Source: Tragulus kanchil
Taxonomy: Eukaryota > Chordata > Mammalia > Artiodactyla > Tragulidae
NCBI GenBank assembly: GCA_022376925.1
Contig: JAIOJX010000025.1
Location: 184,821,801-184,885,800, forward strand
Direction: 5' to 3'
Length of the DNA stretch: 64,000 nucleotides
The notes beneath the pieces are model-generated. The model had not been told where the DNA came from, did no database searches, and worked only from the letters and a program-made list of their open reading frames with translations. Positions 24,363 through 35,085 of the stretch are shown here, in pieces. How positions within the stretch are numbered: the first letter of the stretch is position 1; the number at the start of each line of letters is the position of its first letter. The translations under genes and the position numbers were made by a program.

Positions 24363-25646
24363 GCCCTCCTGTGACGTCTTACTCGGATTTTCCTGTCCCT
24401 GCATTTTTCAGGCCGTGTGCTTTTTTGACAAGGAGATGAAAAAAGTCCCTAGCCTTTCAATGGTCATGAAATTCATCTTCGTTTTAGGGGTTTCTAGTCC
24501 AGACTGGGGCACTGCTCTGCAACCCACGTGGGACAGCAGGGGCGGGGAGCCGCTAACGGGCAGCCGCGTGTCCCCGGTGTCCTCCTTCCAAAGCTCCTAG
24601 CCGGCCTCCCTGTCGTCCTCGTTGGCTCGCCTTCGCTGGCATGTCCTGCTGTCTACCTGTGATCATTTTTGACATGTAATAGGAGTTCAAGTAACAAATG
24701 CCTTCACAAAATGAGCCTGACGTTATAGTAACGTATTAACAAATGTGTTGAACCCAACTCTGCTGGGCGCGGTGCTGGCTGCCGTGGAGAGTGGTGGACC
24801 ACGGTCCTTGCCTTCCAGGGCCTCTGTCCGCTGGGGCACGGGGGACACGGCACAGTCACAGGGAGGCGGGTCGAGGGCCGGCGCGGGGCTGAGCGCAGGC
24901 CCCCGGGGGTGCAAGCCGGCGGCGGGAGGGGAGGGGAAGCGCCTGGGGCCCTGGGCGGCCTTCCCCGGACAGTCTGTCTAAAACAGCCTGTGAGTGTGCT
25001 GCAGCTTCGTGGCTGAGAACGCTCCTGTAATGAGGGAGCACTTTGTTAGGACGTTGCTTTACTATTTCATTATTTCTCTTTTAGTCAACCGGAACATCCC
25101 CTTCCCAGGTCCCATTTGAGGGAACACTGGTGACGTTCCTGTTTAAACACAACTGCACATGCACTGCCTCTCTCTCTGTCTCAGAGACAGCTGAAAACAC
25201 CTGTCATCTCTAGGGAACCAAAGGCCAGGACGCTCTTACGATGAAAGCATGACCGCGCCTGATGCCGGGTGGAGCCCCCCAGCCACGGAGGAGCCCGGTG
25301 GGCCCCTGTGCGTTCCAGCTTGAGGCACAGGAAGAGCCCAGTTGTGTGTGTCAGTGCATCAGGGCTCTCCTCCAGCCTCGGGGGACAGGGTGGAGAGAAG
25401 ACAGACATCGCAGCGGAGAGGAGCGGCGGCAGGAAGGGAACTGCTTCCCCGTCACGGTTAGGCTGTGCGCTGCAGCGCGGGCAGGAGGCGAAGAGGCTGC
25501 TCACACTGTGGAAGCCAGAGAGGGGATGTTCACCGCTCCTTTACAGCTTTAAAAGGAACACGCTTTAGAAAACAAAACCACGTCATCAGAAAATGAAAAT
25601 GGCTGTGACGGTCTCAGGACTGAGTCGCCTGCCTAGAGGGGGTTTC

Positions 25647-25667
25647 TGTGTGTGTGTGTGTGTGTGT
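25647..25667. repeat. (TG)n microsatellite
   Basis: An uninterrupted TG dinucleotide run of about ten units follows 'gggggtttc'. It lies between TBC1D14 and CCDC96. Confidence 0.95.
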
Positions 25668-26376
25668 TCTGCTTTGGGAATGTTTTTTTTTACTTTTACA
25701 GAGTTTTGTTATTTACAGATATGTATAATCTCAGATTAATTATATGTGTAGCCCCTCATCCCACCCTAGGGGGGGTTTCTAAAGGTGTTTCGCACTGAGA
25801 GAGATCACCCTTCTTTCAATCTCTTATTCTTAAATTTTTAGGAATACTTTTAATCCCAAATCTGCACAACTCAAACGGAAGCTAAGATGAAGAAGAAATA
25901 AAGCCCCTAGCTCACAAACTGTCAGAGCCCTGGAAAAAGCATCTGTCCCTGATTCCCCGAGTCCGTCTCCAAGCGACAGGCCCTATCAGGCGCTTCTTAC
26001 GTTAACTCAGGGCGCGGCAGACACTCGAGTACGCGGTGTAGGAGTCACACACTGTGTGCACAGTCTCGGTCTAAGACCTGAAACCCAGCTTGCTGAAGAC
26101 GAGGGCTCGGGGGCCCCACCCGCCGCACCGCGGCTCGCAGTTTGCACCTGCGGGACGGAACACTGCCAGCCTTTCGTCTTCGCCGGAAAAAACTTTCACT
26201 GTGTTTGTATAGATGAGTGCATTTCTTTAGGGCGTCCAAGAAAATGTTTCATCAGAATCGAACACTGTCCTTGAGCCAGAAACAAACATCTCACAGTGAG
26301 GCGGACAGACTGAGCCTCCTTTCATTGGAAAGGGCTCCTTCCCTGGTTCTCATTCCTCCTCTTCCTGGGTGGGTGC

Positions 26377-26399
26377 TTTTTTTTTTTTTTTTTTTTTTT
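26377..26399. repeat. Poly-T tract of 23 bases
   Basis: A T homopolymer runs 26377-26399 with no obvious SINE body attached on either side. It may be the tail of an unrecognised minus-strand element. Confidence 0.9.
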
Positions 26400-26886
26400 A
26401 ATTACCTCAGAAGCTAGTGCTGTTTTCATGCCAAACTATTTTAAGGGAATTAGACACTAACTGAAACGAGAGACGCGGGACCACATGGTTGAGCGCACTC
26501 AACGCGGATTTCGCCGGGAGCCTGGTGCACAGGAATGGTGGGGCGCCCTGCTCATCTGTGCGCCCCCTGGCACGTGGAGGAGGACGCGCCCTCAGCGTCA
26601 GGACAGCGGGTTTACGGAATTGCTCAGATAGACAGGGATCTCTGACAGCTTTTTATGAGGAGTCAGGTACATCGAGTCATCCCTTTTTTGTTTCTCCTAC
26701 TTAACCCTGAACAAACCGAGTGCTCACTCACTTTTATGCTCGGCAGTCATTTGGAAGCCGAAAAACTAAAACTGTAAAACAATTTCATCCCAAACACCAC
26801 AGGTCTTTTAAAGAAGGGCGACAGGTGGAGATCAGGGGTCCGTGAAGGACGGCGTGGGCGGAACCCGCAGGCGTCCGCCCGTGGGC

Positions 26887-28554
26887 TCAGGAGGACAGGA
26901 AGGCCTTGGCCTCCCTGGTCTTCCGCCTCATGCCCCTGCAGGAGAGCAGCAGCCCGGCGTGCCGGTGCCTCAGGGCCGCCAGGCGCTGGGTGAGCGCCTC
27001 CGTCCTGTCCACCTTCTCCTCCATGTCCCGGAGGAGGGCTTCCTTGCCCAGGAGCCCGCACTTCTGACTCAGCCGGAGGCTGTCGGCCCGCAGTCTGTCT
27101 CGGGCCTGCCTCCTCTTGGTCAGCATGTCTCTCCTCAGGGCCACTCGAGCCTCGATCTCCATGAGGTCTGCCTTTTTATACGCGTTTTCGATGTCCACAA
27201 AGTGTAACTTCTCCTTCACGTGCGTGATGATCTGCACGTGGTTGGTCACCTTGCTGCGCAGTTTCAGGAGCTCCTCGTTCCGCTCCTCGACCTTCTCGTT
27301 GAAGGTCTGGTTCTCAATCTTGAGCTGTTCAAAGTCGATCAGGAGCAGGCCCTCGGTCAGGTCCTCCTGGGCCCTCATCCTGGCGCCAAGGTGCACCAGG
27401 CTCTGCTTCAGCAGCACGTTCTCCAGCCGCACGGCGCTCATCTCCTTCTCCTTCTTATCCTCCTGCGCCTGGATCTGCTCCACCTCCCGCAGGGCCGCCT
27501 GGCGGCCGCCCCGCATCCAGCCACTGCCCAGGGCCTGCACCACCACCTGCTTCTTCAGGGCCTGGAAGCGCTGCCACTCCGTCTCCACCCGGGAGAGCTT
27601 CCCCCGGCACTGCCGCTTCAGCTGGTCCAGCTCCTGGTGGTACCAGCGCAGGTCGTCGGCCTCCTGCTTCCTCAGGTCCTCCAGCACGGACAGCTGGTGG
27701 AGGTAGGCCTGCTCCTTCTCGGGGGCCTCGGGCTCGGGGCCCCTGTCGAGCCCCTCGGCTGCCTCCAGGCCCTTCTTCTTGCGCAGCGCCTCGCAGATCC
27801 GGTGCTGCAGGTAGACGTTGTAGCGCTGGTAGCGGCTCCGCTCCACCATCAGCGAATGGTACTGATCCAGGAGCTCGGCGCGCAGCTGCTGCTCCTCCTG
27901 CTTCGGCACTTCCTCGGTCCAGTCGTAACTGTCCGGCGCGAGCCCCTCGTCCACACTTCTCAGCTCCTCCTCGGCTTTCCGCGGGCCTCCTGGCCCCAGC
28001 GCCCCCTCGCTTCTGTCGCGCGCCCCCTGGCTCTCTTCCTCCCCTACCTGCCCTTCCCGCCCAGCCTTTCCGGCCGGCGGCGCAGCCTCTTCCCTGCCGG
28101 CCGTGGCCTGCTGCGGGGAGACCTGCCACAGGACTTGCTTCCTCCTGGGCTCCGCCGCCTCCTCGTCCTCCTCCTCCTCCTCTTCCCCTAACGCCTCCTC
28201 CGTGTCCTCGGGCCCGCCTTTGGGCTCCGGCTTGGCTGGCTCCTCGGGCCCGGCCTCCTTCGGCTCCCCGGGCTCGGCCTCCTCCTCGGCCTCGGCCGGC
28301 CCCTCCGCCTCGCCGGGCCCCTCCTCGCCAGCAGCGTCGGTGGCCGCCAGCCCTACCTGGGACTCGGCCGGCGCGGCCGCGGCGGCGCCTTCCTCGGAAG
28401 TCGCTACAGTCTCCTGCTCCGGCTCTGCGGGCTCGACCGGGGACTGGAGGACAGGGCTGGTCCTGGTCTCGATCCCGGACGCCCGCGAGGCCAGTCTCTC
28501 CACTTCTCCATCTGCTCTCTCGGGGTCCCCCGTGGGGTCAGCAGGGTCGTCCAT
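26887..28554 (-). CDS. CCDC96: CCDC96 (CFAP184), axonemal coiled-coil protein, single exon
   Basis: This is an intact 555-codon open frame on the minus strand, ATG at 28554-28552 and TGA at 26889-26887. CCDC96/CFAP184 is an axonemal protein that, in ciliates and mammals, pairs with CCDC113 near the base of radial spoke 3 in motile cilia and flagella. Residues about 45-140 are very rich in Glu, Ala and Pro, including a run EEEEEEDEE. From about residue 215 to the end it is highly charged coiled coil. The segment IDFEQLKIENQTFNEKVEER, around residues 400-420, is the conserved core of the C-terminal family domain. The intronless structure and head-to-head placement with TADA2B agree with the mammalian gene. 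No frameshift is seen. The start is the first ATG downstream of the bidirectional promoter. Its 3'UTR was not delimited. Confidence 0.95.
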   Translation of the reverse strand: MDDPADPTGDPERADGEVERLASRASGIETRTSPVLQSPVEPAEPEQETVATSEEGAAAAAPAESQVGLAATDAAGEEGPGEAEGPAEAEEEAEPGEPKEAGPEEPAKPEPKGGPEDTEEALGEEEEEEDEEAAEPRRKQVLWQVSPQQATAGREEAAPPAGKAGREGQVGEEESQGARDRSEGALGPGGPRKAEEELRSVDEGLAPDSYDWTEEVPKQEEQQLRAELLDQYHSLMVERSRYQRYNVYLQHRICEALRKKKGLEAAEGLDRGPEPEAPEKEQAYLHQLSVLEDLRKQEADDLRWYHQELDQLKRQCRGKLSRVETEWQRFQALKKQVVVQALGSGWMRGGRQAALREVEQIQAQEDKKEKEMSAVRLENVLLKQSLVHLGARMRAQEDLTEGLLLIDFEQLKIENQTFNEKVEERNEELLKLRSKVTNHVQIITHVKEKLHFVDIENAYKKADLMEIEARVALRRDMLTKRRQARDRLRADSLRLSQKCGLLGKEALLRDMEEKVDRTEALTQRLAALRHRHAGLLLSCRGMRRKTREAKAFLSS

Positions 28555-29117
28555 CTCCCTCCCTTCCGGTCAGCGTCGGGGACCGCGGCTGCAGGCTGTT
28601 CGGTTTCTAGGGCAACCGGGAGCGCGCGCGGAGGGCCCGGCGATTGGCTGGACCTCGGCCCCCACGCCCTGCCCCTTCTCCCCGCCTCCCTGCTGGGGAA
28701 GACCAATGGGAGGCCGCGGCCGAACGACGGGCGGCTCTGATTGGGGGAGGGGGTAGGCTCGCCCCGCGGGGGGCGTGGCGCGTCCGCCGGGCTGGCTTTC
28801 CGCCCGTTCCCGGCGCCCGGCCTGGGGCGGGGCGTCGGGGAGGCGCGGGGAGCGGCGGGCGGCGCGCGCGAGGGGCGCGCAGGCGCAGAGCGGCGGGCCG
28901 GGCCCCCTCGCGGCGCGGCGCGCGGGGCGCCTGCGCGGGGCGGCGGGGCGACGGCGGCGGCCGCGCCGGCCCGAGGGCGCCTGCGTGCAGAGGCGGGACG
29001 CGGCCCGGCTGGCCGGCTCCGGCGGCGCCTGGGCGGGGCGGCGCGGCGGCGGCGGCCGCGGCGGCGGGCGGCGGTTGCTGGAGCGCGGCGGCGGGCCCGG
29101 GCGGCGGGCGGGGGAAG
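28555..29117. promoter_or_regulatory. Bidirectional CpG-island promoter of CCDC96 and TADA2B
   Basis: Only 563 bp separate the two start codons, which diverge. The stretch is extremely GC- and CpG-rich and has no TATA box. Three CCAAT boxes lie within about 100 bp: ATTGG at 28643-28647, CCAAT at 28703-28707 and ATTGG at 28740-28744, so both orientations are present. Multiple NF-Y-type boxes are common in mammalian bidirectional promoters. Exact transcription starts cannot be read from the sequence. Confidence 0.85.
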
Positions 29118-29387
29118 ATGGCGGAGCTCGGTAAGAAGTACTGCGTGTACTGCCTGGCCGAGGTCAGCCCGCTGCGCTTCCGCTGCACCGAGTGCCAGGA
29201 CATCGAGCTGTGCCCCGAGTGCTTCTCCGCCGGCGCCGAGATCGGCCACCACCGCCGCTACCACGGCTACCAGCTGGTGGACGGCGGGCGCTTCACGCTG
29301 TGGGGGCCCGAGGCCGAGGGCGGCTGGACCAGCCGCGAGGAGCAGCTGCTGCTGGACGCCATCGAGCAGTTCGGCTTCGGAAACTGG
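29118..29387 (+). CDS. TADA2B: TADA2B exon 1: ZZ zinc finger and start of SANT domain
   Basis: TADA2B (ADA2b) is the adaptor of the SAGA histone acetyltransferase module, holding GCN5/PCAF with ADA3 and SGF29 in the nucleus. The ATG at 29118 has a good context (aagATGg) and the exon encodes 90 residues to FGFGNW, then a GTGAGC donor at 29388. The ZZ zinc-finger ligands are visible: C9, C12, C23, C26, C32, C35 and histidines H44/H45 and H49. The SANT domain begins about residue 70 (WTSREEQLLLDAIEQ) and is completed by exon 2. With exon 2 at 39943-40935 the protein is 420 residues, the length I know for the mammalian protein. Confidence 0.97.
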
Positions 29388-32300
29388 GTGAGCGGCGGGC
29401 GGCGCACCTGCGGCCCGGGCCCGGCGCGGGGAGGGTGGGCCAGCCGCCCCAGGTCGCCGGCCCGGGCGTGGCCCCAGACTCCGGGGCTTCCGGGGCGCCG
29501 GCCGAGCGCGCCCCTTGGGCCGAGCCCCGGCCCCGCCTCGGACGGTGTGGGGGTCGGGGACCCGGGCGGGTCCGAGGCGGGAGCGCAGCGGGCGCCGGGG
29601 CCGGGGGGGGCCAGACCGGCTCCCCGCGCGCAGGGAACTCGTGTGTCCTCGTGTCCCCGCGACGCCGAGGGCTTCGTGTGGCCCGGGCTCGGGGGTCCCG
29701 CCCCGGAGCGTGGACTGGACGCGCTTAGAGACGCGCGGTGGCCCTCGCCGGGGTCCGGAGGCGCGGTCCCCTCTCTCTGCCGGGGGAGGCTCTCCTCCGC
29801 GTTGGCCAGAGAAGGCCTGGCTGTCATTGGGCCGTGACCGCCAGGGACGTGCGGCCACGGCCACCTGCAGGCCTGGCGAGAAGCGGGGACCAGAGACAGG
29901 GGCGCCTCCCTCGTCTCTGCGGACCCCTCCACGCGGTGGTCCCAGCTCCCCCTAGCCGGGGTTCACCTGGCTGCCACGCCTCCAGCAGGTCAGCCCTCCC
30001 CGGGCCTCCACGGGGGCACTGTTCCAGAACCTTCCAGGAGCCCAGAGCCCTCCCGTACTCAGTCCTCTGTATATATACAGTGGTGGAGTGGGGTTGCGCC
30101 CCTGGATGCGGGGTGCCCTGGCAGGCCGCTCCTCCTGGGCTTCCTGGTGGAGGACGTCTCCCCCGTCCCCAGGCCGGCCCCACCTGTGTTTAGCTAGCTT
30201 TTCTGGCTGTCTTCAGGGACCCGCGCCCACCCGCGGCCCTGGGATCCTGCCTGCCTCCCAGCTGCGTGGAGACGCTGCTCTGCAGGTCCACCCCTGGGCG
30301 CCGCGCCCAAGCCCCCACCCGCCGTGTCCCGGCGAGCCGTCTGGAAGCGGGTGAGCACCTGCCCTGTGCAGGCTGCGCGCGGCGAGCCGGCGGGAGAGCC
30401 GGCGTGACCCTGGGCTTCGTGGGCGTCCAGGGCTGGGAGCCCGTGGGCCTGGGCCTGAGTGCAGCCTCAGCTCTGGCCTCCGGGCGGAACCCGTCCCCGC
30501 CGTCCTCGTGGGGGTCTCCTGGGCCTCGGACTCTCCTTGACCCACATCTCACACCTCAGTCAGTGGCTGGGGCTGCAGGGGAAAAGCCGTCCTCAGGGCC
30601 TTCTTCCGGGTCCCCTTCAGCCGTGGCCCTGTCTTCAGAATATTCCAGAATCTAGCCTCTTCTCACAGCCTGAGTCCAGGCTGGTGTCTGACCCTCTGGA
30701 GCCTCTGACGGGCCCCTGCGTCACTCCGGGGCCCCGCAGCCCGTCCAGGCACCAGGCTCAGAGCGGTCTTTGAGGACCCGTGCCGTCCCGGCGGCCCTCA
30801 GCGGCTTCCAGCTCCACGGAGACGGAGCGTGAGGCCGGCAGGGTCTCTGAGCCTCCACCTGCGCCGCGGTCTTTGTGATCATTTGTCCTCTGCAGAGGGG
30901 GCGTTTCCCCAGGTCACGGCTGGTGACTGGCCTTTCCGCTTCCCTGTCGGTGCCCGGCGAGCCCGCGTCCCCCGTCACTCTTGCAGCTCTTATCTCTGCA
31001 GTCACAGCTAAAAATAGCTGGCGTGGGCCGCGAGGCTCGGTGGGTGCCAGGCCCCGGCCAGCGGCAGGGCTCCCCGCGCCGCCTTCCCGGCAGCCCTGGG
31101 CCGCGGGTTCGGACGGCGTGGTTGGGGATCAGAGCCTGCTCCCCGGCCGCACTGTGGAAAGTGCTCGGAAAGCACGTGTGCGCGCTCAGCGTGCCCGGCC
31201 GTCTGCGGAGCGTGCTGGAAGGCAGTCTCCGACTCGGAGGCCAGCAGGGGCCCAGGCGTTAGGAGGGACAAAGCCAGGGGCCTCTCCCTGCTCAGCAGGT
31301 GCTGGTTCTGGGGGAGGCTCGCCGGCCCGGAGGCGCAGGGGCCAGGACAAGGCGCACGCGGTGGGCTCCTCGACCCTGAGCTTCCGTGTGCCGTCAGAGG
31401 CTCGTCCGCCGCGCCAGGTGTGCGCCCTGGGCGGGGTGTCCTCCACTGGCCGCTGCGGGCAGGTGGGGTCTGGGAGCGGCGCTTTCCCGCGTGTCTGTGC
31501 GCGCCTCTCAGTGGCTCTCAGTTGGAGAGCAGCGACCCCGAGAACTGAAGACACGTGGGCAGGACACCTGGCTCCCGCGGTGCAGCCGGAGTCTGCGCTG
31601 CACTCCTGGGGGGGCGGCACCGCCCGCTGTGGGTGGGAGGCTGGGCGCTGAGCAGGGTCGTACCCGGCTTAGCAGGAGGTGGAGGTGGGGGACAGGGCGC
31701 GCCTGGGGGACGGGGCTGGGGACAGGGACAGGTGAGCGCAGGAGCCAGGCTCCCCGGCCAGTGGGAGGGTGGGGTGCTGGGCAGAGGAGGCTGGGACTGT
31801 TCCTTCTGGCTTCCCCGGTGGTGCGTGGGTGTGGGGTCCCGGGGACAGCCCTTGAGGACTCTGGGCCATTTGCTCACAGCGTCCCAGGGCTGGGGCCCGG
31901 CCGAGGGCTGCTGGCCGCGAGCCCAGGAGGGTCTGGGAGGAGCAGGAGAGAGAACGGGTGGGAGGGCAACCCCTGTGGAGCGAGACCAGGGAGGCTGCTG
32001 GATGGGCCCACCGGCTCTCCCCGCCCCGGGCAGCTGGCTGAATGGCGGGCACCGCGCAGGCTCCTGGGGGCGGAGGCGGGTGCTGCCGGAGGCCTGGCAG
32101 GGCCGTGAGCCCTGAGGGCGCGCCTGGGCCGTGCTGGGGCACCGACCACGCCAGGCGGGCTGGCCCCTCACCTCCGCTGGTTGGTCGCGAGGACTCCAGG
32201 GCAGGAGGGGCTCAAGCTGGCCCTGCAGGGATTTCAGGTTGCAAAGGGACGTGAAGTTGTCTGCAGCCTCTCGGGGCCTAGTGCCGTGGACGTCCTTTGC

Positions 32301-33075
32301 GGCTGATCTTCGGAGGTGGGTGGAATGTCACAACAAGGGTTCTGCTCTCGGGGATGCCGGGGCACCCGGCGGGCTGGGGGACGTGGACCCGGGGCGGTGA
32401 CCGTGCTGTTGGTTCGTTGATCGACTCACGCGGGGCCTGCTCTGCGTCGGGCCCTCTGCCCGCCTCTGCTGGGCGCGGAGCCTCCCCAGGGGAGGTCTGG
32501 GGGTGGCGCTCACACCGTCCCGGGGCCGTGGTGGGGTGGGGTGGCCGAGCCTCGTTTGGGAACCAAGCGCGCGGTCTCCTGGCTGCCTGGTGGAGCCCCA
32601 TCCCGTCCATGATCGCTGGAGGCGGCGGGCCTGTCCCGCGAGCCTCCTGAGACGAGCTGCTTCGCTGCCGCTGGGGACGGGCAGGCGAGCCTGGTGGCGG
32701 AGCCCGCGGGGCTCCGCGGGGCTGTGCAGGGCGGTGGGCTGCGGGGTGGGAGCGTTCCCCGCAGCATGTGGGGCCCCACTTCCCTGGCTGGGGGCGGAAC
32801 CTGCACCGCTGCTGTGGCGTGGGGAGCCCACTGGGCCCCCGGGAAGCCCCGAGCAGTGGCTCTTCAGCCTCACAGTGGCTGAGAACACCCCGCAGGCTCC
32901 CTGAGCGCGAGTCCCGGCTGCCTCCCCGACACACCACTCCTGAAGGCAGCGGAAGTCGGGAGGCGTGAGCGCCTGCATTTCAGACGCCCCCACAGGGGAG
33001 GCCGCCGCCCCCGGGGCCCAGCTACAGGAGCCACTGACGCAGAGCCAGGCAGCTGATGCTCAGAACTCGCATTAT

Positions 33076-33331
33076 CTTTTTTGGCCACTTCTGTTGGCCT
33101 TTCATCATCCATCTTTGTTCTTTGGCTCCTGTGGGCCTCCCATCGCGGTGGCCTCTGTTGTCACAGAGCGCCGGCTCTGGGCGCATGCGCTCCAGAGCTC
33201 CGGCTCGGTAGTTGGACACATCGGTCCAGCTGCTCCGCAGCACGTGGGATCCTCCCAGGCCAGGGATCGAACCGGCGCCCCTTGCACGGCAAGGCGGTGT
33301 CCTTACCCACTGGACCACCAGGGGAGCCCAC
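33076..33331 (-). mobile_element. tRNA-derived SINE with target-site duplication
   Basis: On the plus strand a T run is followed by 'ggccacttctgttggccttt', 'gttggacacatcggtccag', 'ctgctccgcagcacgtggga' and 'tcctcccaggccagggatcg', ending 'ccactggaccaccagggga'. Candidate 12-bp target-site duplications flank it (33064-33075 and 33332-33343, 10 of 12 identical, core 'gcattat'). It is the same subfamily as the element at 47624-47849 in the opposite orientation, but with an extra insertion of about 30 bp near the tail end. Confidence 0.8.
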
Positions 33332-34964
33332 AATTTGCATTATTTAAAGAGCGGTGTGTTTTTACAGTGGTGAAGCGCACGTAATGTGAAACCTTCGTGT
33401 CACCACTTGCACGTGTCCAGCTGAGTGTCCCGACGTGCTCTGACGCTGCCGGCGGCCGTCTCTGCTGGCCAGGAGGTCTCGTCCTCACCAGCAGAGCGTC
33501 TGCCCTGGGGAAGCCCTGGCCCGCTGCCGTCCTGCACCGTGTCGCTGCCGGCTCCTGTGCTCGGACCGCACTCCGGGGGTTCCGTGTGACGATCGTTGCC
33601 TTCGTGCCGGCTTGTCCCCTAGGATAACAGTCCCGGGTCTGCCCGTGCTCTGGCAGGTGTCGGAGTCTCCGTCCTTTTCAAGGCTGAGGAGCACTCCCTG
33701 GTGTGGCTGGACCGCGCCCGGCTCCCCCGTCGTCCGCGGACGGGCACTCGGGCGGCCCCCGCCTTTGGCTCCTGGAGCCTGGCGCGCGGGTGCAGGGCGC
33801 TGGTGAGGTGGCGCTGGCCTGCGTGAGCGCCCGGCGGAGGGACGGCAGGCAGGCCTCGTGTCTGTGCTCGGGGCGCCTGCCGCGCGGCTTTTGCAGCGGG
33901 CGTGCAGCTTCAGGAGGCTCTCTGGCGGGCAGGTGGTGCGCCCTGAGGGCCGTAGTTGCCCTGCGGGGTCGTCATGGGTGTGCGTTGGTGAATTCTGAGT
34001 GAGTTCAGGGAAGAGGACGCGGACCCTGGACCAGAGGGGCGGGTTACGGAGCTCTCCAGCTGAAAGGCCCATGAAACGGGCGCCGGCCCCGGGACGCGGG
34101 CCTCCTGGAGTGCTGGCGGCCTGGCAGGACGCAGGCGCGCGGGGCTAGCGGGCGGTGGCCCTGACGGCCGGCCGGGGCGGGGCTGGAGGGCCCGGGAGAG
34201 GCGGGGCCTGGGTCGCGGGGCCGCTGGCCCAGGGCATCCTCCCAGCCGCGAGGGGCAGGGGCCGTTCTCTCACTGTGGAAGCCGGCAGATGGGCTGGAGG
34301 GGGAGGTGGTCGCGCCCAGGGCCCTGGGTACGTGCTGCCACTGACAGGATAGTCGTCCGTCGAGGTGCTGGTGTGCGCGCACGGAGGGGATGGACGGACT
34401 GCTCAGCACGGGCGAGGAGGGCCCACGGCGCCCCACGGCCTGAGGACGAGGGAGGGACCGTGGCGGCACTCCTGGGATGTGGGCCGTCTGGAGGGGGGCG
34501 GTAGCCGGTTGGTGTGGCCTTGCGCTGCCTTTTTAAAGCCTCAGGTAGCAGCTGAGCGCACGGGCCTGTCTGCAGGTGCGCCGCGGCCTGGCTCCGAGGG
34601 GGCGCGCTGGCCGGAGCCCTGGGGCGGCCGCCCCGAGGCGGGCCTCCTGAGCTGTGAGCGTGGGGACCGCTGGAGGATCGGGTGAGGCCCCCCACCCTGT
34701 AAGAGAGCGCACGCCTTCACTGCTGCCGTCCACCGGGGGCTGAGGGCCGGGGGCACGGGCTCCCGCCAGGGAGTAACTGAGCCGACTGCGTGCCTCGCTC
34801 TGCGCTTCACGGAAGCCTTCCCGGGGGAGCGGATCTGGGGGAATCCGGGCTGTGGAAGCACCGCCGACAGCCTGGGGGGAGGGGGACGGCTGGTGTCCAG
34901 GGCCCAGCTGTGCCCAGCGCGGGACCAGGCACGGAGCACGCTGCCTCGGTAAACCTCCGACCAC

Positions 34965-35085
34965 CTCGCGAAGGCAGCGGTCATCGTACCTCCACAGCTC
35001 AGACCAGGAGGCCGAGGCACGAGAAGCCAGGGACGCGTCCGGGTCACTCAGCAGCGCAGGCGGGAGCCAGGAGTGGGCCCCAGGC
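34965..35085 (+). mobile_element. MIR-like SINE remnant
   Basis: The stretch 'cctccacagctcagaccagg', then 'aggccgaggcacgagaagcc' and 'gtcactcagcagcgcaggcg' follows the MIR order (measured tail of 'gaggcac', 'gtcac', 'cagc'). It is diverged and assigned by eye. Confidence 0.5.

Larger units (their letters stand above)
22625..26886. other. Intergenic region between TBC1D14 and CCDC96
   Basis: This stretch holds no recognisable gene on either strand. It contains a MIR-like segment (23640-23800), a CHR-type SINE (24045-24362), a TG microsatellite (25647-25667) and a 23-base T run (26377-26399). The sequence becomes AT-richer from about 22980 onward. The 3'UTR of CCDC96 (minus strand) must lie in the part just below 26887, but I could not identify its signal with confidence. 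Confidence 0.75.

Noticed and set aside
29118..29900. Alternative start codons upstream of TADA2B giving a longer N-terminus (frame open from 28644)
   Set aside because: The upstream in-frame stretch is promoter-island sequence of Gly/Ala/Arg composition. The ATG at 29118 has a good context and gives the expected 420-residue protein.
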